A stretch of DNA of 64,000 nt, taken from the IMG/VR virus record IMGVR_UViG_3300042514_000542, positions 124,370 to 188,369 of that record; one strand, written 5' to 3'. Positions 16,253-26,363 of this stretch are shown here, one piece after another (the stretch's first letter is position 1; every line of letters starts with the position of its first letter). The stretch comes from a virus. A program made the translations under genes and the position numbers. The notes under the pieces were generated by a model, which searched no databases, was not told where the DNA came from, and saw nothing but the letters and a program-made list of their open reading frames with translations.

Positions 16253-18925
16253 ATGGCACTATCAATTCAACTTGGATATCCAGATGTCCCTAAGTCAATA
16301 ACAAATCCGAACGTTAAATTACATGACGCTTTGGATGTTGACGGACCGATATCATTTTTGGAGTTCATCAAAACAATTAATACATCATTTGAACCCGACA
16401 CCCTACAAAAATATTATAATTTTTATTTGACGACTTGGAGTAATAAAAATTCTAATAAGAATACTGACGCTCAAGATCTAATTGTAGAGAATTATAGGAC
16501 ATTTATAAAAGAGGTCGCCATAAACTATACAACCAACGAAGAGAAACAATTCCTTAAGTCTATTGATTTCGATGATGAGTTTGATATGGATGTGATTTTA
16601 GGTTTCTATAGCAAAAAACTATTGGAATTATCATCACTGTATAATAAGAAGAGAACGGATGTTAAGTTTGGCATAACTAGGAATAAACTTAGAGGAACAA
16701 ATATCGGAATCAGTAAGGAAATTATTGAAACCACACTATCGTATCTAAAAAACTTAGAGGGTGGTAAAATTTTATTCGACTATGATTTGATAAAATCTAG
16801 ATTAGAGGTTGAAATAAGTGAATTATACGACGGATATGCCTATTACTTCAATCAAATTCCAAATACGGCAATTTACGACAATAAAGACTTGGATTATGGT
16901 TATGATATTTTCTTAAAGGATAATACCACCCTAATTTCAGAAATTTTTAGTGGATTGTCTGAAGAAATGAGAGATCTGAAAGAGGTTAATGACCTATTTG
17001 ATAATAAAAGGAAACTCACAGAAAAATACATATCTACAGATTTTTATTACTTATCGACTGGAAATACCACTTCGGAATTTCTATCAGGTAAATTATTTTC
17101 ATCAGATAATCAATCAGCCAATTTTAAAAATCGCAAATTTCCAACTACTGCATCGACACCCAGAACTGAAAACTTAGTAGATAAGAGAGATGTTGGGTTC
17201 TTTAAGCCTTGTAAACACGCTATTATAACTCTTGATGGAACTTCCAAGGGGTTCGCATTCAATTTTGAAAATCTAGAACCAAACTCTCTATATTATTTTC
17301 CAGATCCCACAATAACAGGGGATAATGGAGATGTAATAACATTTATTATAGATGATAGTCAAATTAAAAAGAACTACTCTTCAGGAATCGCAGCGAATCA
17401 ACCGAATAGTTCAGATAGAGACACTCAATATTTCGGATATGTCACAAAGACACCACCAGTGCCTCAAAAATATCTCGACTATGTGTTCAACTCAGGGTTT
17501 GTTCAAGACTTAAAGTATGATATTTTTGGTAACACATTTGGTTTATTTAAAGATGATCATAGACATAAGAAAACTATAAAATTTTTACCGGACACCGATA
17601 TCTACAATGTAGTGTTTAATGGGTATCAATTTTACGATGGTCTATATAATGAATATCTATCATTCAACTATCAAACAAGTGATAGTGTAACTTATAATGA
17701 AACCATTAGAAGTGGATTATCTTCCAATACATCAGGATTTACGAACTTCCAATCGGATGTAGTGGCATCATTCGGAGTATTCTCACCTTATAATGAGATA
17801 GTAGAATCAACTGAAAATGTAACTACATATAGAATACTTGAAGGCGCATTTATATCTAAAGATGATTTTTCACTATACCCAGAAGTATCGTCAGATTTAT
17901 CGGCTTTTGAAATATCAACAACTCCAATGTATTACACTGTCTTGATTGAAGGTGGTATAGCGGATATCAACCCTCTTCAACGAGCATTAAACGACCCCCT
18001 ATACCCAAATCTGAGTGCTGATTTAACAGAATTCATACAAACATCGGCTATATCTATCGTTGATGGTGGGTTTTTCGAAGACGGTTCGGATTTCAATATA
18101 TCTATAACACCCAACGACTATGTATTTTTTCCCGATGTTGAAAATACCACAACATATACCCTAACCACAACGCCATACGATTCGGATTATGATTTAAATG
18201 GTCAAATTTACGTTAAAAATTACTCAAATAAGACCATTTATACATTATCTGAAATGCTTCCATATTTATCCAATAAATACTCCTCTGGTGTATTGGATGA
18301 ATTGAATACTAATGTGATTAGGTTCGATATTGCCAACGATGTAATGTTTTTCGAAACCCCATCATACCTTATAATTGATAGGGTACTTATGAATGATGGA
18401 GTGTTTGTAGACCCCAGAACTGCTCCGATAACGATAGTTACGGGTGATGAATATAGTAAAATATCCAATAGATTCAGAGTCAACCAAACAGTCTATTACT
18501 GTAATACTAAAACTCAAACACCCGCCATATCATCTAATAATTTTATAGTATATCCAGAGATATACGCATTCGATCTAGTTAATTTTAGAAATAATAAAAT
18601 ATTCCCACTCGATGAAGCCGATATAACTACCTTCTTTAGTATATCTGGTGATGGTGTTAGATATACCTATCTGGATAGTCCAATACTGACCTATAGTAGT
18701 AAAAACAATATCTTTAACCTCTCATTTTTAATGAAAGACCAAAACGATATGCCTAGATTGCATCAGTTGGATTTCTATCTTAACCCAAACATATCATTTA
18801 GTTCCCATACTATTCACAATTTTTCACCCTTCTCAAAGTCATACACCCTATCGTCTATAAACAATCTATCCCTATACTTATCTGGGGGTAATATAACATA
18901 TGTTGGGGAAGAACTTATACTATGA
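16253..18925 (+). CDS. Large tail or baseplate structural protein
   Basis: 890 aa, the largest protein in the window. The N-terminal about 250 aa are helical and charged (TTNEEKQFLKSIDFDDEFD, FYSKKLLELSSLYNKKRTDVKF). The remainder is beta-rich, with many Ser, Thr, Asn, Asp and Tyr, as in phage adhesion and baseplate proteins. It heads a run of tail genes and overlaps the next gene by 4 nt. Position and composition indicate a virion component; I cannot assign a T4 equivalent. Candidates are a wedge protein or a fibre attachment protein. Confidence 0.75.
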   Translation: MALSIQLGYPDVPKSITNPNVKLHDALDVDGPISFLEFIKTINTSFEPDTLQKYYNFYLTTWSNKNSNKNTDAQDLIVENYRTFIKEVAINYTTNEEKQFLKSIDFDDEFDMDVILGFYSKKLLELSSLYNKKRTDVKFGITRNKLRGTNIGISKEIIETTLSYLKNLEGGKILFDYDLIKSRLEVEISELYDGYAYYFNQIPNTAIYDNKDLDYGYDIFLKDNTTLISEIFSGLSEEMRDLKEVNDLFDNKRKLTEKYISTDFYYLSTGNTTSEFLSGKLFSSDNQSANFKNRKFPTTASTPRTENLVDKRDVGFFKPCKHAIITLDGTSKGFAFNFENLEPNSLYYFPDPTITGDNGDVITFIIDDSQIKKNYSSGIAANQPNSSDRDTQYFGYVTKTPPVPQKYLDYVFNSGFVQDLKYDIFGNTFGLFKDDHRHKKTIKFLPDTDIYNVVFNGYQFYDGLYNEYLSFNYQTSDSVTYNETIRSGLSSNTSGFTNFQSDVVASFGVFSPYNEIVESTENVTTYRILEGAFISKDDFSLYPEVSSDLSAFEISTTPMYYTVLIEGGIADINPLQRALNDPLYPNLSADLTEFIQTSAISIVDGGFFEDGSDFNISITPNDYVFFPDVENTTTYTLTTTPYDSDYDLNGQIYVKNYSNKTIYTLSEMLPYLSNKYSSGVLDELNTNVIRFDIANDVMFFETPSYLIIDRVLMNDGVFVDPRTAPITIVTGDEYSKISNRFRVNQTVYYCNTKTQTPAISSNNFIVYPEIYAFDLVNFRNNKIFPLDEADITTFFSISGDGVRYTYLDSPILTYSSKNNIFNLSFLMKDQNDMPRLHQLDFYLNPNISFSSHTIHNFSPFSKSYTLSSINNLSLYLSGGNITYVGEELIL

Positions 18926-19416
18926 ATACATATACGATAAATTTATCCTCGAATTCATCCAATTATAGTCAAAAACTATCAACCACACATTTTGATGATA
19001 TTTCGAAACTTGAAATAATCCCCCATAATCTTTTTAGTGGGTCAATTCCACTATATATAGTGATTGATTGGGGTGACGGTGTATCTGAGACTATAAATAA
19101 TTCTATAGAATCTGATAGATTGGCTGCAACAGTGTCCACCACTCATGATATGTTTTATAAAACATATAGCCATGAATATTATCCATCGACTAATTCACTA
19201 TACAAACAATTAAGCGCACAAATACTGGTCTTCTATATGAATGGTGAGTTTTCTTTTTTTGTAATACCTATTCAAATCAGAACATACGATTATTTCGAAT
19301 CGATGTATGACATACATCTGAAACACACGAATATTCTACCCCTTGAATACAATCCAAAGGAACATTATTTCTCAACTGAGAGAGATGGTTACTTAATAGA
19401 ACTACGAGGTAATTAA
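18922..19416 (+). CDS. Small tail protein with PKD-like fold
   Basis: 164 aa, beta-rich. A PKD-type signature is visible: VIDWGDGVSETI at about residues 48-59, then YSHEYYPS about 35 residues later. PKD domains are immunoglobulin-like modules of surface proteins, here probably a structural or adhesive part of the tail. It is translationally coupled to the 890-aa gene by an ATGA overlap. It echoes the PKD domain in the baseplate protein encoded at 4479-6518. Confidence 0.65.
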   Translation: MNTYTINLSSNSSNYSQKLSTTHFDDISKLEIIPHNLFSGSIPLYIVIDWGDGVSETINNSIESDRLAATVSTTHDMFYKTYSHEYYPSTNSLYKQLSAQILVFYMNGEFSFFVIPIQIRTYDYFESMYDIHLKHTNILPLEYNPKEHYFSTERDGYLIELRGN

Positions 19417-19419
19417 ATA
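19413..19419 (+). promoter_or_regulatory. Late-type promoter box TTAAATA
   Basis: TTAAATA ends 5 nt before the GTG at 19425 and contains the stop codon of the previous gene (19414-19416). Its spacing supports the GTG start. Confidence 0.5.
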
Positions 19420-19424
19420 ATATT

Positions 19425-21794
19425 GTGGTATCTGTAGTCAACATATCTGCGATGAATTCCAATAGTTTAAGTTCTAACTTAAACGGATTTACATTTAAGC
19501 AATTTAAAAGAAACTATCCGGGAAATTATACTATAAATTTTGCCCATAGTTTATCGTCGTTTAATGATTTCCAAATTAAAAACTATACTAATTTCTACCT
19601 AACCAACGATTATAAAATTAGTGATATATTTGATTTCGATACAACTCCCCTAAAAGCATCTTCTATTCACACGCCCATATTATGGGGAAGTGGGTATTTA
19701 TCATTTTCAGGTATAGACTCGGAAGCATATGCCTTAGCCAACAGATACCATGAGAGTAAGAATTACGGTGTTGCCATTATCGGTGAAACCGAATCTTCGC
19801 TCTCCATAGATATACTTGATAATAATATATGTAATATTTATCACACCAAAAATTATCAAAAGTTTTTTCTTGTAGTTGATGATACAAATTCTTTGGTTTT
19901 TGTGAAACAGAATTTGTTATCAACTGACCCAATGGTGGTTAAACCTCAAGATTTTCATTATCTATTTTCTGAAAATGGTAATTTATTCTATCTGTTTAAA
20001 AAAACCTCAACTGGGACAAATATTGTGACCGTTGTTGATGGAGAACCGTTAGTCACTCCTGTTCTCAACAATAATACATCCTATATTAATTGGTTTTTTA
20101 AAATCGAAAAAAGTATCTACTCATACCCCACCAAAAATCTAAACACATCATTCATAACCTATGATACGAATAATATGTTGGATAAGGATAAGAGTGATTT
20201 CGAATTATCAAATAACCTACTATTACATAAAAAAATATCTAGCGATGTTACAGACGTTATCATTCTAAAAAATCAATTATTACAGAATAATATATATTCA
20301 TCTTCAAACAATCTATTATCTGGATTTAATAAGAATATATTTGTAAATGAGTTGAGAGAATATACCTCTATTGGAAATTCTATAGATTCAGAGACATCTG
20401 AGGCATTAGATTTGAATTATGTATTTTACAATAAACCTTATAAAATTGTAACTGGTAGTAATATATTTTATAGTTCGTCAAGCATAGAACCATTCACACA
20501 GTTGAATATAAATGATACAAAATTTATAGAGGCTGGTGCATTTCCATACCTAACACCGGAATTTTCAGATAGAGTCTATCATCTATCAAATGATACCAAT
20601 AACTATGATAATGGTCAACATTTACTATGTACTTGGCTTTCTGGTTCACCCTTCCTCAATAATAGTGTATGGGTTGATAGGTATTATTATCCGAATCTAA
20701 TCGAGAAATCCGAAGCATTAGCTGGATCGTCCACTCTATCTATAACGTATGATGATTATATTGAGGTTCTGGTGAATAGTAATTCACAGAAAAAGGAAAA
20801 TATAAAAATACAGAAATTTTTTGACAAGAAAAGCGATCTAGTCTTTACCCCAAATCAAAAATACAACTATGAGAGAATCTCACAAATAGGTGTCGAATCG
20901 TTGTCGTCAAATTATTCATATTGTCAGACAACTTTGAGTGCATACCCAACAAACTATTTCAAAGATATAAACACCAGTGGTGAAGTGAGTGTTGCATTTA
21001 CGTTCTTTGGCGATGATTCAAGTTGGACAATTCAAAGTGATAGAGGATATATAGACTCTGGAATATCTATAATCAAAACTAATAACAAGATTACAATAAC
21101 TTGTAAATTCTATGATGCCACAACAAGAGATTTTAGCGGAGAATGGTTTTCCTTTAGTAAGACCCTAGATATCAAGAGCTTAAAGACTAATAATTTATGC
21201 GTATCGGTAGATGTTAAGTTGGGTATTGGATATTTCTTCTTTAATAATGAAATTGTCTACAATTTTACGCTACCCCAATATCAATTACTAGGTAAAGATA
21301 TCATTCATGGAGACTTTAAATATATTAAAGAACAAACTTATGATTTATTATATGATGAAATAAATGGAATTTCAAATGTTTTTATAAATGATCTATACAT
21401 AACCCCCGAACGAGCATTTTTAATTTTTACTCTTAATAGTAACGGGATTGACGATATTTATATAACACTACCATGTGGAATGAGGAACAGTGTTGATGAT
21501 ATAGCATACCTGAACAGTGTATGTGGAACATCAACATTTAAATCAAACTATATTGATATTGAACTAAAAAATATTGGTATAACCGATGACTCAATCATAA
21601 ATGATTTAAAATTAATTATCTCAGATATTGGTGAGAAGAATCTACCAGCATCAACGACCATCAATGATATAAAATTCAATGATTATAGGAAAATGAAACC
21701 CAATGCTGATACTATTACGGTTCCACCATATGCACTAGTGTATAATGGAAACCTTATTACATATAATGGTATTGTCATTATATCAACACCTTAA
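19425..21794 (+). CDS. Large tail fibre or baseplate protein, possible lectin-like domain
   Basis: 789 aa, beta-rich, high in Asn, Ser, Tyr and Ile. About residues 510-640 have alternating strands with a concanavalin/LamG-like flavour (VAFTFFGDDSSWTI, ITCKFYDATTRDF, VSVDVKLGIGYFFFNNEIV), suggesting carbohydrate binding; this is a reading of pattern, not a firm match. The start is GTG at 19425, placed 5 nt after a late box; ATG 19452 is the alternative. It is part of the tail gene run, with no T4 counterpart assigned. Confidence 0.7.
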   Translation: MVSVVNISAMNSNSLSSNLNGFTFKQFKRNYPGNYTINFAHSLSSFNDFQIKNYTNFYLTNDYKISDIFDFDTTPLKASSIHTPILWGSGYLSFSGIDSEAYALANRYHESKNYGVAIIGETESSLSIDILDNNICNIYHTKNYQKFFLVVDDTNSLVFVKQNLLSTDPMVVKPQDFHYLFSENGNLFYLFKKTSTGTNIVTVVDGEPLVTPVLNNNTSYINWFFKIEKSIYSYPTKNLNTSFITYDTNNMLDKDKSDFELSNNLLLHKKISSDVTDVIILKNQLLQNNIYSSSNNLLSGFNKNIFVNELREYTSIGNSIDSETSEALDLNYVFYNKPYKIVTGSNIFYSSSSIEPFTQLNINDTKFIEAGAFPYLTPEFSDRVYHLSNDTNNYDNGQHLLCTWLSGSPFLNNSVWVDRYYYPNLIEKSEALAGSSTLSITYDDYIEVLVNSNSQKKENIKIQKFFDKKSDLVFTPNQKYNYERISQIGVESLSSNYSYCQTTLSAYPTNYFKDINTSGEVSVAFTFFGDDSSWTIQSDRGYIDSGISIIKTNNKITITCKFYDATTRDFSGEWFSFSKTLDIKSLKTNNLCVSVDVKLGIGYFFFNNEIVYNFTLPQYQLLGKDIIHGDFKYIKEQTYDLLYDEINGISNVFINDLYITPERAFLIFTLNSNGIDDIYITLPCGMRNSVDDIAYLNSVCGTSTFKSNYIDIELKNIGITDDSIINDLKLIISDIGEKNLPASTTINDIKFNDYRKMKPNADTITVPPYALVYNGNLITYNGIVIISTP

Positions 21795-21797
21795 ATA
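21791..21797 (+). promoter_or_regulatory. Possible late-type box TTAAATA with an atypically long leader
   Basis: TTAAATA overlaps the stop codon of the preceding gene but lies 66 nt before ATG 21864, unlike the 5-8 nt spacing of most other boxes. If it is active, the 588-aa gene would have a real 5' leader. The leader contains a four-codon mini-ORF whose stop abuts the start at 21864. Confidence 0.35.
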
Positions 21798-21863
21798 AAT
21801 AATATCATATCGAATATATCTAGGTCAGGTAAGCACCGCCAACTAATAATGAAAAGAATTTAA

Positions 21864-23630
21864 ATGAGCTACTTAAAATATACATCAGGTGAGTCTTTCA
21901 CTCTAAATTCCGAAGATTATTCTGGTTATTTTAGAGTAGTTGGTGATACTGCATTTTCCGGTAGAATTGGTGGGCTTGAACTAACACCAAAAGATACTTT
22001 TATGTCTAAATTATATATTGATTTATATAATTTAGATACTACCTATAAAAATATACAAAATCTCAATAATGTATATGCAAATACCCTAGACACTCTAGAT
22101 AAGTTGGGTATAGATAGAATATTAGAATCCCTTCATAATAATAATAAAATTTGTTATAAATCATTAGTATTATCAAATCCAACGGTATTCAAATACGATG
22201 AAACTGGGGGATTCTTCTATGGTTTATCTGCGACTGATGAATATAATGATAAAATATATCCGAAAAGGGGTGTTGTTAATATCAATACGTTGTCTGACTC
22301 TGATTATTGGTCGTTTTTAGATAAAATTACAACAGGACACCATTTAGTTGATACATATGAAAACTTTAAATATATTTGCACTGATGGATTTGTCACGTAT
22401 ACTCTATCCGGTAATTTTAATGGGAATATTCCTCTAACAAAAATTTCAGAATACCCCAACGTTCCATATTACGATAAAATTTACCATATTCATCACGATA
22501 TCGATGATGGTAGAATGTTTTTCGTGAAAAATGATTATATTGAAATTTATGACGCATCTAATTTTGAATTATGCGATAATCTAATACTAGTTGATAGAAT
22601 TAGTCTTATTCCGACAACAACAACTGAGCATATTTGGAACACTTTAGACGTTAACTGGAATGATTTCCAACAACTTTGGAATGTTCTATTCGATACTATC
22701 AATAATAATACTCCTGAAACTATTAAAATCGGTAAAAATCTAAGAACTGGTATAAGTAGTGATCTAACAACACTTAACCTGTATAACAAATACTCGAATA
22801 AAATTCATAGGCAAATTAGTTTAGCTGAATTGGATATACAATCCGTGATTGATGTAGATATCAACTCCAATAGTGACGATATTTTGATTCTATACCAGAA
22901 TAAAAATTCTGATGTAATGATATGCTTTATTGATATCACCACACCCAATGTGAAAAAACTATCTAAGTTGGAATCACTTTTTGGAACTACTTATAATATT
23001 AAATTCACAGAGTTTGATTCCAATGTATTCTATATTTGGAATAGTAATGGATATCAAACTAGAAATATATCGAATTCTACATACCCATCCGGTAGATTGG
23101 AGTTAAATGATTTAAAATATCCAAAGGATTACATCTGGAACACCACCGATGAAATTTGGAATTTCCTAAATCTTAGATGGGATGTTAATGGATCTCTGGC
23201 GAACAGATACAATAATTTAAATACATCGGTGACTATATCAAATAATAAAATGTATATGTTACTGCACAATATTGGCAGATTATATGTTATGAATCAAACA
23301 ATGGATGATAGATTCTACTCCAATATACCCCTAAATTTACAATCATTCTTCACAGAATCTACATGTTCTGAATCATCCATTGGTATATATCTAAATACAA
23401 ATATTGCGAATATCGCAAAAGATACATTGAACATACTGAGCAAATCTAATGGGAGTTTCGATATATACGAGAGATCCGTATTCTTGAAACAAATTGATGA
23501 CTTTATTCTGGACACTAATAACTTATACCTAAATGGTAATGAAAACATCAATATCACAAGCATTCAAAGGATTTTACTCTCTATCCTAAATATACAGAGT
23601 AAAATCTTACCCGTATCTATTGAAAATTAA
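21864..23630 (+). CDS. Tail structural protein with two Trp-rich repeats
   Basis: 588 aa, no recognised family. It contains two similar segments of the form (H/Y)-I-W-N-T-x-D-x-x-W-N followed by a third Trp, at about residues 255-270 (HIWNTLDVNWNDFQQLW) and 424-440 (YIWNTTDEIWNFLNLRW). Between them are repeated short beta motifs suggestive of a propeller or solenoid. The C-terminal region is helical. It belongs to the tail run and is preceded by a 69-nt spacer, the longest in the run up to this point. Confidence 0.7.
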   Translation: MSYLKYTSGESFTLNSEDYSGYFRVVGDTAFSGRIGGLELTPKDTFMSKLYIDLYNLDTTYKNIQNLNNVYANTLDTLDKLGIDRILESLHNNNKICYKSLVLSNPTVFKYDETGGFFYGLSATDEYNDKIYPKRGVVNINTLSDSDYWSFLDKITTGHHLVDTYENFKYICTDGFVTYTLSGNFNGNIPLTKISEYPNVPYYDKIYHIHHDIDDGRMFFVKNDYIEIYDASNFELCDNLILVDRISLIPTTTTEHIWNTLDVNWNDFQQLWNVLFDTINNNTPETIKIGKNLRTGISSDLTTLNLYNKYSNKIHRQISLAELDIQSVIDVDINSNSDDILILYQNKNSDVMICFIDITTPNVKKLSKLESLFGTTYNIKFTEFDSNVFYIWNSNGYQTRNISNSTYPSGRLELNDLKYPKDYIWNTTDEIWNFLNLRWDVNGSLANRYNNLNTSVTISNNKMYMLLHNIGRLYVMNQTMDDRFYSNIPLNLQSFFTESTCSESSIGIYLNTNIANIAKDTLNILSKSNGSFDIYERSVFLKQIDDFILDTNNLYLNGNENINITSIQRILLSILNIQSKILPVSIEN

Positions 23631-23639
23631 ACAATCACG

Positions 23640-23646
23640 TTAAATA
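23640..23646 (+). promoter_or_regulatory. Late-type promoter box TTAAATA
   Basis: The box ends 6 nt before ATG 23653 and lies wholly in the 22-nt intergenic space. Confidence 0.65.
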
Positions 23647-23652
23647 AACATA

Positions 23653-24474
23653 ATGAGTACTTTCACTAATCAATTCATTTTAAACACATACGGTGGTATA
23701 TTACACTCAGATGGAGAGTTGAATATTTCCCAGAAATCGATCATGTATGACGGATTCGGTAACGAATCCGCATTAACATTGGGTCGAAAAAATAATGGGG
23801 CTAGTGTTAGTGGTAATTTATCATCAACATCTTTAAATGTCGGACAATTAACTTTCCCGTCTCTTTCAAGTGATGTCAATAACGTGTTGATACAAAAGGC
23901 CGATGGAATTGTGGATTTTTCTGACACCATACCATCATCTCTACTCGCAGATCTAAACCCAAATCCAGAAAATGTATATAATACTATAAAGTCCATTACT
24001 GTAAATTCTAAAGGTCTTACGACAAAAGTTGATACTTGGGGGAGTTCAAATAATACCATAACATCCACAACCTATAAAGAAAATGCTGGAACACCATTTT
24101 CAGTAGTCACCGTAACTGCCGATGTATGGACAAAGGTGTTTTTAACGGACGCTATACCACCAGAAGATGTTTCTAGCGTTAAAGCTGTTATACTATACGT
24201 TGAACCTACAGGTAATTTAGCCGCATATAGAAAATCATATACGCTAGTTGCATCTCCAAATCAAAGTGATGTGTATCCAATATATCAAGTCATTGGTGGT
24301 GAAGATGCGGGGGGTGGAAACGATACTTACGGTATAGGTGTTCAATGTTCCGTCCGTATTGGAGGAATTGGAACAAATTCAATATACATATACCTTAAAA
24401 ACCCCATCACAAAAAGTAACTCCGATAATGCGACTTACTCATTTAATGTTCATTTAATAGCTTATCAACGATAA
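23653..24474 (+). CDS. Tail fibre-type protein
   Basis: 273 aa, beta-rich. The N-terminal 100 residues (FTNQFILNTYGGILHSDGEL, later LTFPSLSSDVNNVLIQKADG) resemble the shaft repeats of phage fibre proteins. The C-terminal half (VTVTADVWTKVFLTDAIPP onward) reads as a compact beta domain, possibly the tip. It begins a set of four fibre or adhesin genes joined by 1-3 nt spacers (TAATATG junctions), so they are probably co-translated. Confidence 0.7.
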   Translation: MSTFTNQFILNTYGGILHSDGELNISQKSIMYDGFGNESALTLGRKNNGASVSGNLSSTSLNVGQLTFPSLSSDVNNVLIQKADGIVDFSDTIPSSLLADLNPNPENVYNTIKSITVNSKGLTTKVDTWGSSNNTITSTTYKENAGTPFSVVTVTADVWTKVFLTDAIPPEDVSSVKAVILYVEPTGNLAAYRKSYTLVASPNQSDVYPIYQVIGGEDAGGGNDTYGIGVQCSVRIGGIGTNSIYIYLKNPITKSNSDNATYSFNVHLIAYQR

Positions 24475-24475
24475 T

Positions 24476-25498
24476 ATGCCAAATATAGAAATAGCTAAGT
24501 TAAAAACAAGAAGAGGCACGAATAATCAAAGAAAACGTGTCATCTTTGACCAAGGGGAAATTGTATCTACCGTTGATACTAATAGATTATTCCTTGGAAC
24601 CGGAACGTTGAGTGGCGGTGTTGTGATAGGTTCGAAAGTTCATCAACCTATCACTAATTATTCATCATTATCAAATATCGCAGCCGAAGTTGGTGATTTA
24701 GCATATGCTAATAATATATTTTACCAGTTAACGGCATCACCACCATCAAATATCAACAATTGGATGTCTACTGGAATTAAACTAGACAGTGGATTATTCT
24801 CGTATGATTCAGATAATACACTTAGATTAAATCTATCCTCTCTATCGGCAGTGCATATCAATCCACTAACCGTATCGAATGGAATTAAGATATCTGGTGG
24901 GATTCTTCAAAGCAATTTTAATACAAAATCTTTAGAAATTTCATCATATCAATTATCCCTAAAGGCTAATGGTATAGATGAAAGAGAGCTAAACTCGACA
25001 ACTTTTGGTTACGGAATTAGTGGGGGATCAGGAACTAAAGTAGTTCTGGACGTAAATCCATCACAGTTTCGTTTCAATGGTGATACCCTAAATCTCACGA
25101 ATTCTACATCCATATCCGCAGTAGATAATTCATCATTAATTCTAAGCTCTGGTGTAATATCAGTAAATAATAATGGGGCTTCTGGTAGTTATCAATGGCC
25201 AAGAATTGTAGTGGATACTTTCGGTAGAGTGACTACAGCAGAATCATCAATATTAGATGTTTTAACAGGTAATGCATCTCTATCAAGCTATAACCGTAAT
25301 AATTCACTCTCCGCAATATATAATGGTGATTCTATGGGATTATCATCTATAGCAATAACGAGATTTACTGCACTATCATCCGATGGAACAAGCATTATAC
25401 ATCTTTCATCTGCTGGGTTTATAACATTCGAAGGAGGGACCACAACAAGGAGTGGAACTTCCGTTGGAAGATTCGCAATCCCAATTTATAGATATTAA
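24476..25498 (+). CDS. Tail fibre/receptor-binding protein with Mtd-N-like domain
   Basis: 340 aa. Residues about 3-55 match the N-terminal domain pattern of major-tropism-determinant-like fibre proteins: KLKTRRGT near residue 8, then FDQGEIVSTVDTNRLFLGTG. This domain typically anchors fibres to the baseplate. The remainder is Ser/Asn/Leu-rich shaft with short hydrophobic repeats. It starts 1 nt after the previous stop (TAATATG). It is paralogous to the next gene, with a strongly similar N-terminus and divergent C-terminus. Confidence 0.75.
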   Translation: MPNIEIAKLKTRRGTNNQRKRVIFDQGEIVSTVDTNRLFLGTGTLSGGVVIGSKVHQPITNYSSLSNIAAEVGDLAYANNIFYQLTASPPSNINNWMSTGIKLDSGLFSYDSDNTLRLNLSSLSAVHINPLTVSNGIKISGGILQSNFNTKSLEISSYQLSLKANGIDERELNSTTFGYGISGGSGTKVVLDVNPSQFRFNGDTLNLTNSTSISAVDNSSLILSSGVISVNNNGASGSYQWPRIVVDTFGRVTTAESSILDVLTGNASLSSYNRNNSLSAIYNGDSMGLSSIAITRFTALSSDGTSIIHLSSAGFITFEGGTTTRSGTSVGRFAIPIYRY

Positions 25499-25501
25499 TA
25501 T

Positions 25502-26362
25502 ATGGAAATTCTCAACAATACAATTATTAAATTAATAGTCCGTCAAGGTGCAAATACTGATCGAAAGTATATTCTTTTGAATTCTGGCGAACCCGCATTT
25601 ACGACAGATACTCATAGATTTTATGTAGGGACTGGTATATTGAGTGGTGGTGTTGTTGTTGGAAATAAATACCAAGGGTCTTCCACAGATGTTACTGGAT
25701 TTACATCTGCTGTAAATGGAGATGATGCATATGATTCCGATAAACACAAACTTTATAAAGTAATTAATGATACTGACACCACTCAACTCTCGAATTGGGA
25801 GTATGTTGGGGGTGTTTACTCTTCTGGTGATAATTATATTGAAATAAGTAGCGATAATCAGATATCTCTGAATGCGTTATCCGCCAATGCCTTATCTAAT
25901 GACTTAGTGAAAGGTCCAATTATCTTAGATTCTGGAAGAATCTCATTATCTGCGACAATTCCTTATCAATCAGTATCTACAAAAACTATAACTATATCTA
26001 ATGGTTTAAAAGCCACTATTAATGGATTAAGTGTTACTGGAAACGCAGTTAATGTGTTATCATCCAATCTAGTAGTATCAACCAAGCAATTATTTGCGAG
26101 ATATAATGGTGTAACCCAAACACTGACAAACTATCAGAATATTTCTTCTGTTAACTGGTTATCAGCAGGTCATTATGTGTTCAATTTCGAACCAGTTCTC
26201 AGTAATTCCAATTATGTCCCCTTAACGCAAATAATTGGAATTAACGGTCTAGGATATCATTCTAGAGTTATATCAACAACCATTTCATCATGTCATGTGG
26301 TGATATTGAGTACTAATGAGGCAAAAACCGATGTAGATTTATCTCTATTGATTAATTATTAA
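25502..26362 (+). CDS. Second Mtd-N-like tail fibre protein, paralogue of its neighbour
   Basis: 286 aa. The N-terminal 55 residues parallel the previous protein: IKLIVRQGAN, then LNSGEPAFTTDTHRFYVGTG and ILSGGVVVGNK. The rest diverges and is shorter. The pair probably arose by tandem duplication, followed by change of the receptor-binding part. It is separated from its neighbours by 3 nt and 1 nt. Role inferred: fibre tip or alternative receptor binding. Confidence 0.75.
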   Translation: MEILNNTIIKLIVRQGANTDRKYILLNSGEPAFTTDTHRFYVGTGILSGGVVVGNKYQGSSTDVTGFTSAVNGDDAYDSDKHKLYKVINDTDTTQLSNWEYVGGVYSSGDNYIEISSDNQISLNALSANALSNDLVKGPIILDSGRISLSATIPYQSVSTKTITISNGLKATINGLSVTGNAVNVLSSNLVVSTKQLFARYNGVTQTLTNYQNISSVNWLSAGHYVFNFEPVLSNSNYVPLTQIIGINGLGYHSRVISTTISSCHVVILSTNEAKTDVDLSLLINY

Positions 26363-26363
26363 T

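Noticed and set aside
21795-21863. Possible tRNA or structured RNA in the 69-nt spacer
   Set aside because: No cloverleaf arms or T-loop consensus; only a weak GGT/ACC pairing.
24476-26362. Diversity-generating retroelement acting on the Mtd-N-like fibres
   Set aside because: No reverse transcriptase gene and no template/variable repeat pair is visible in the window.
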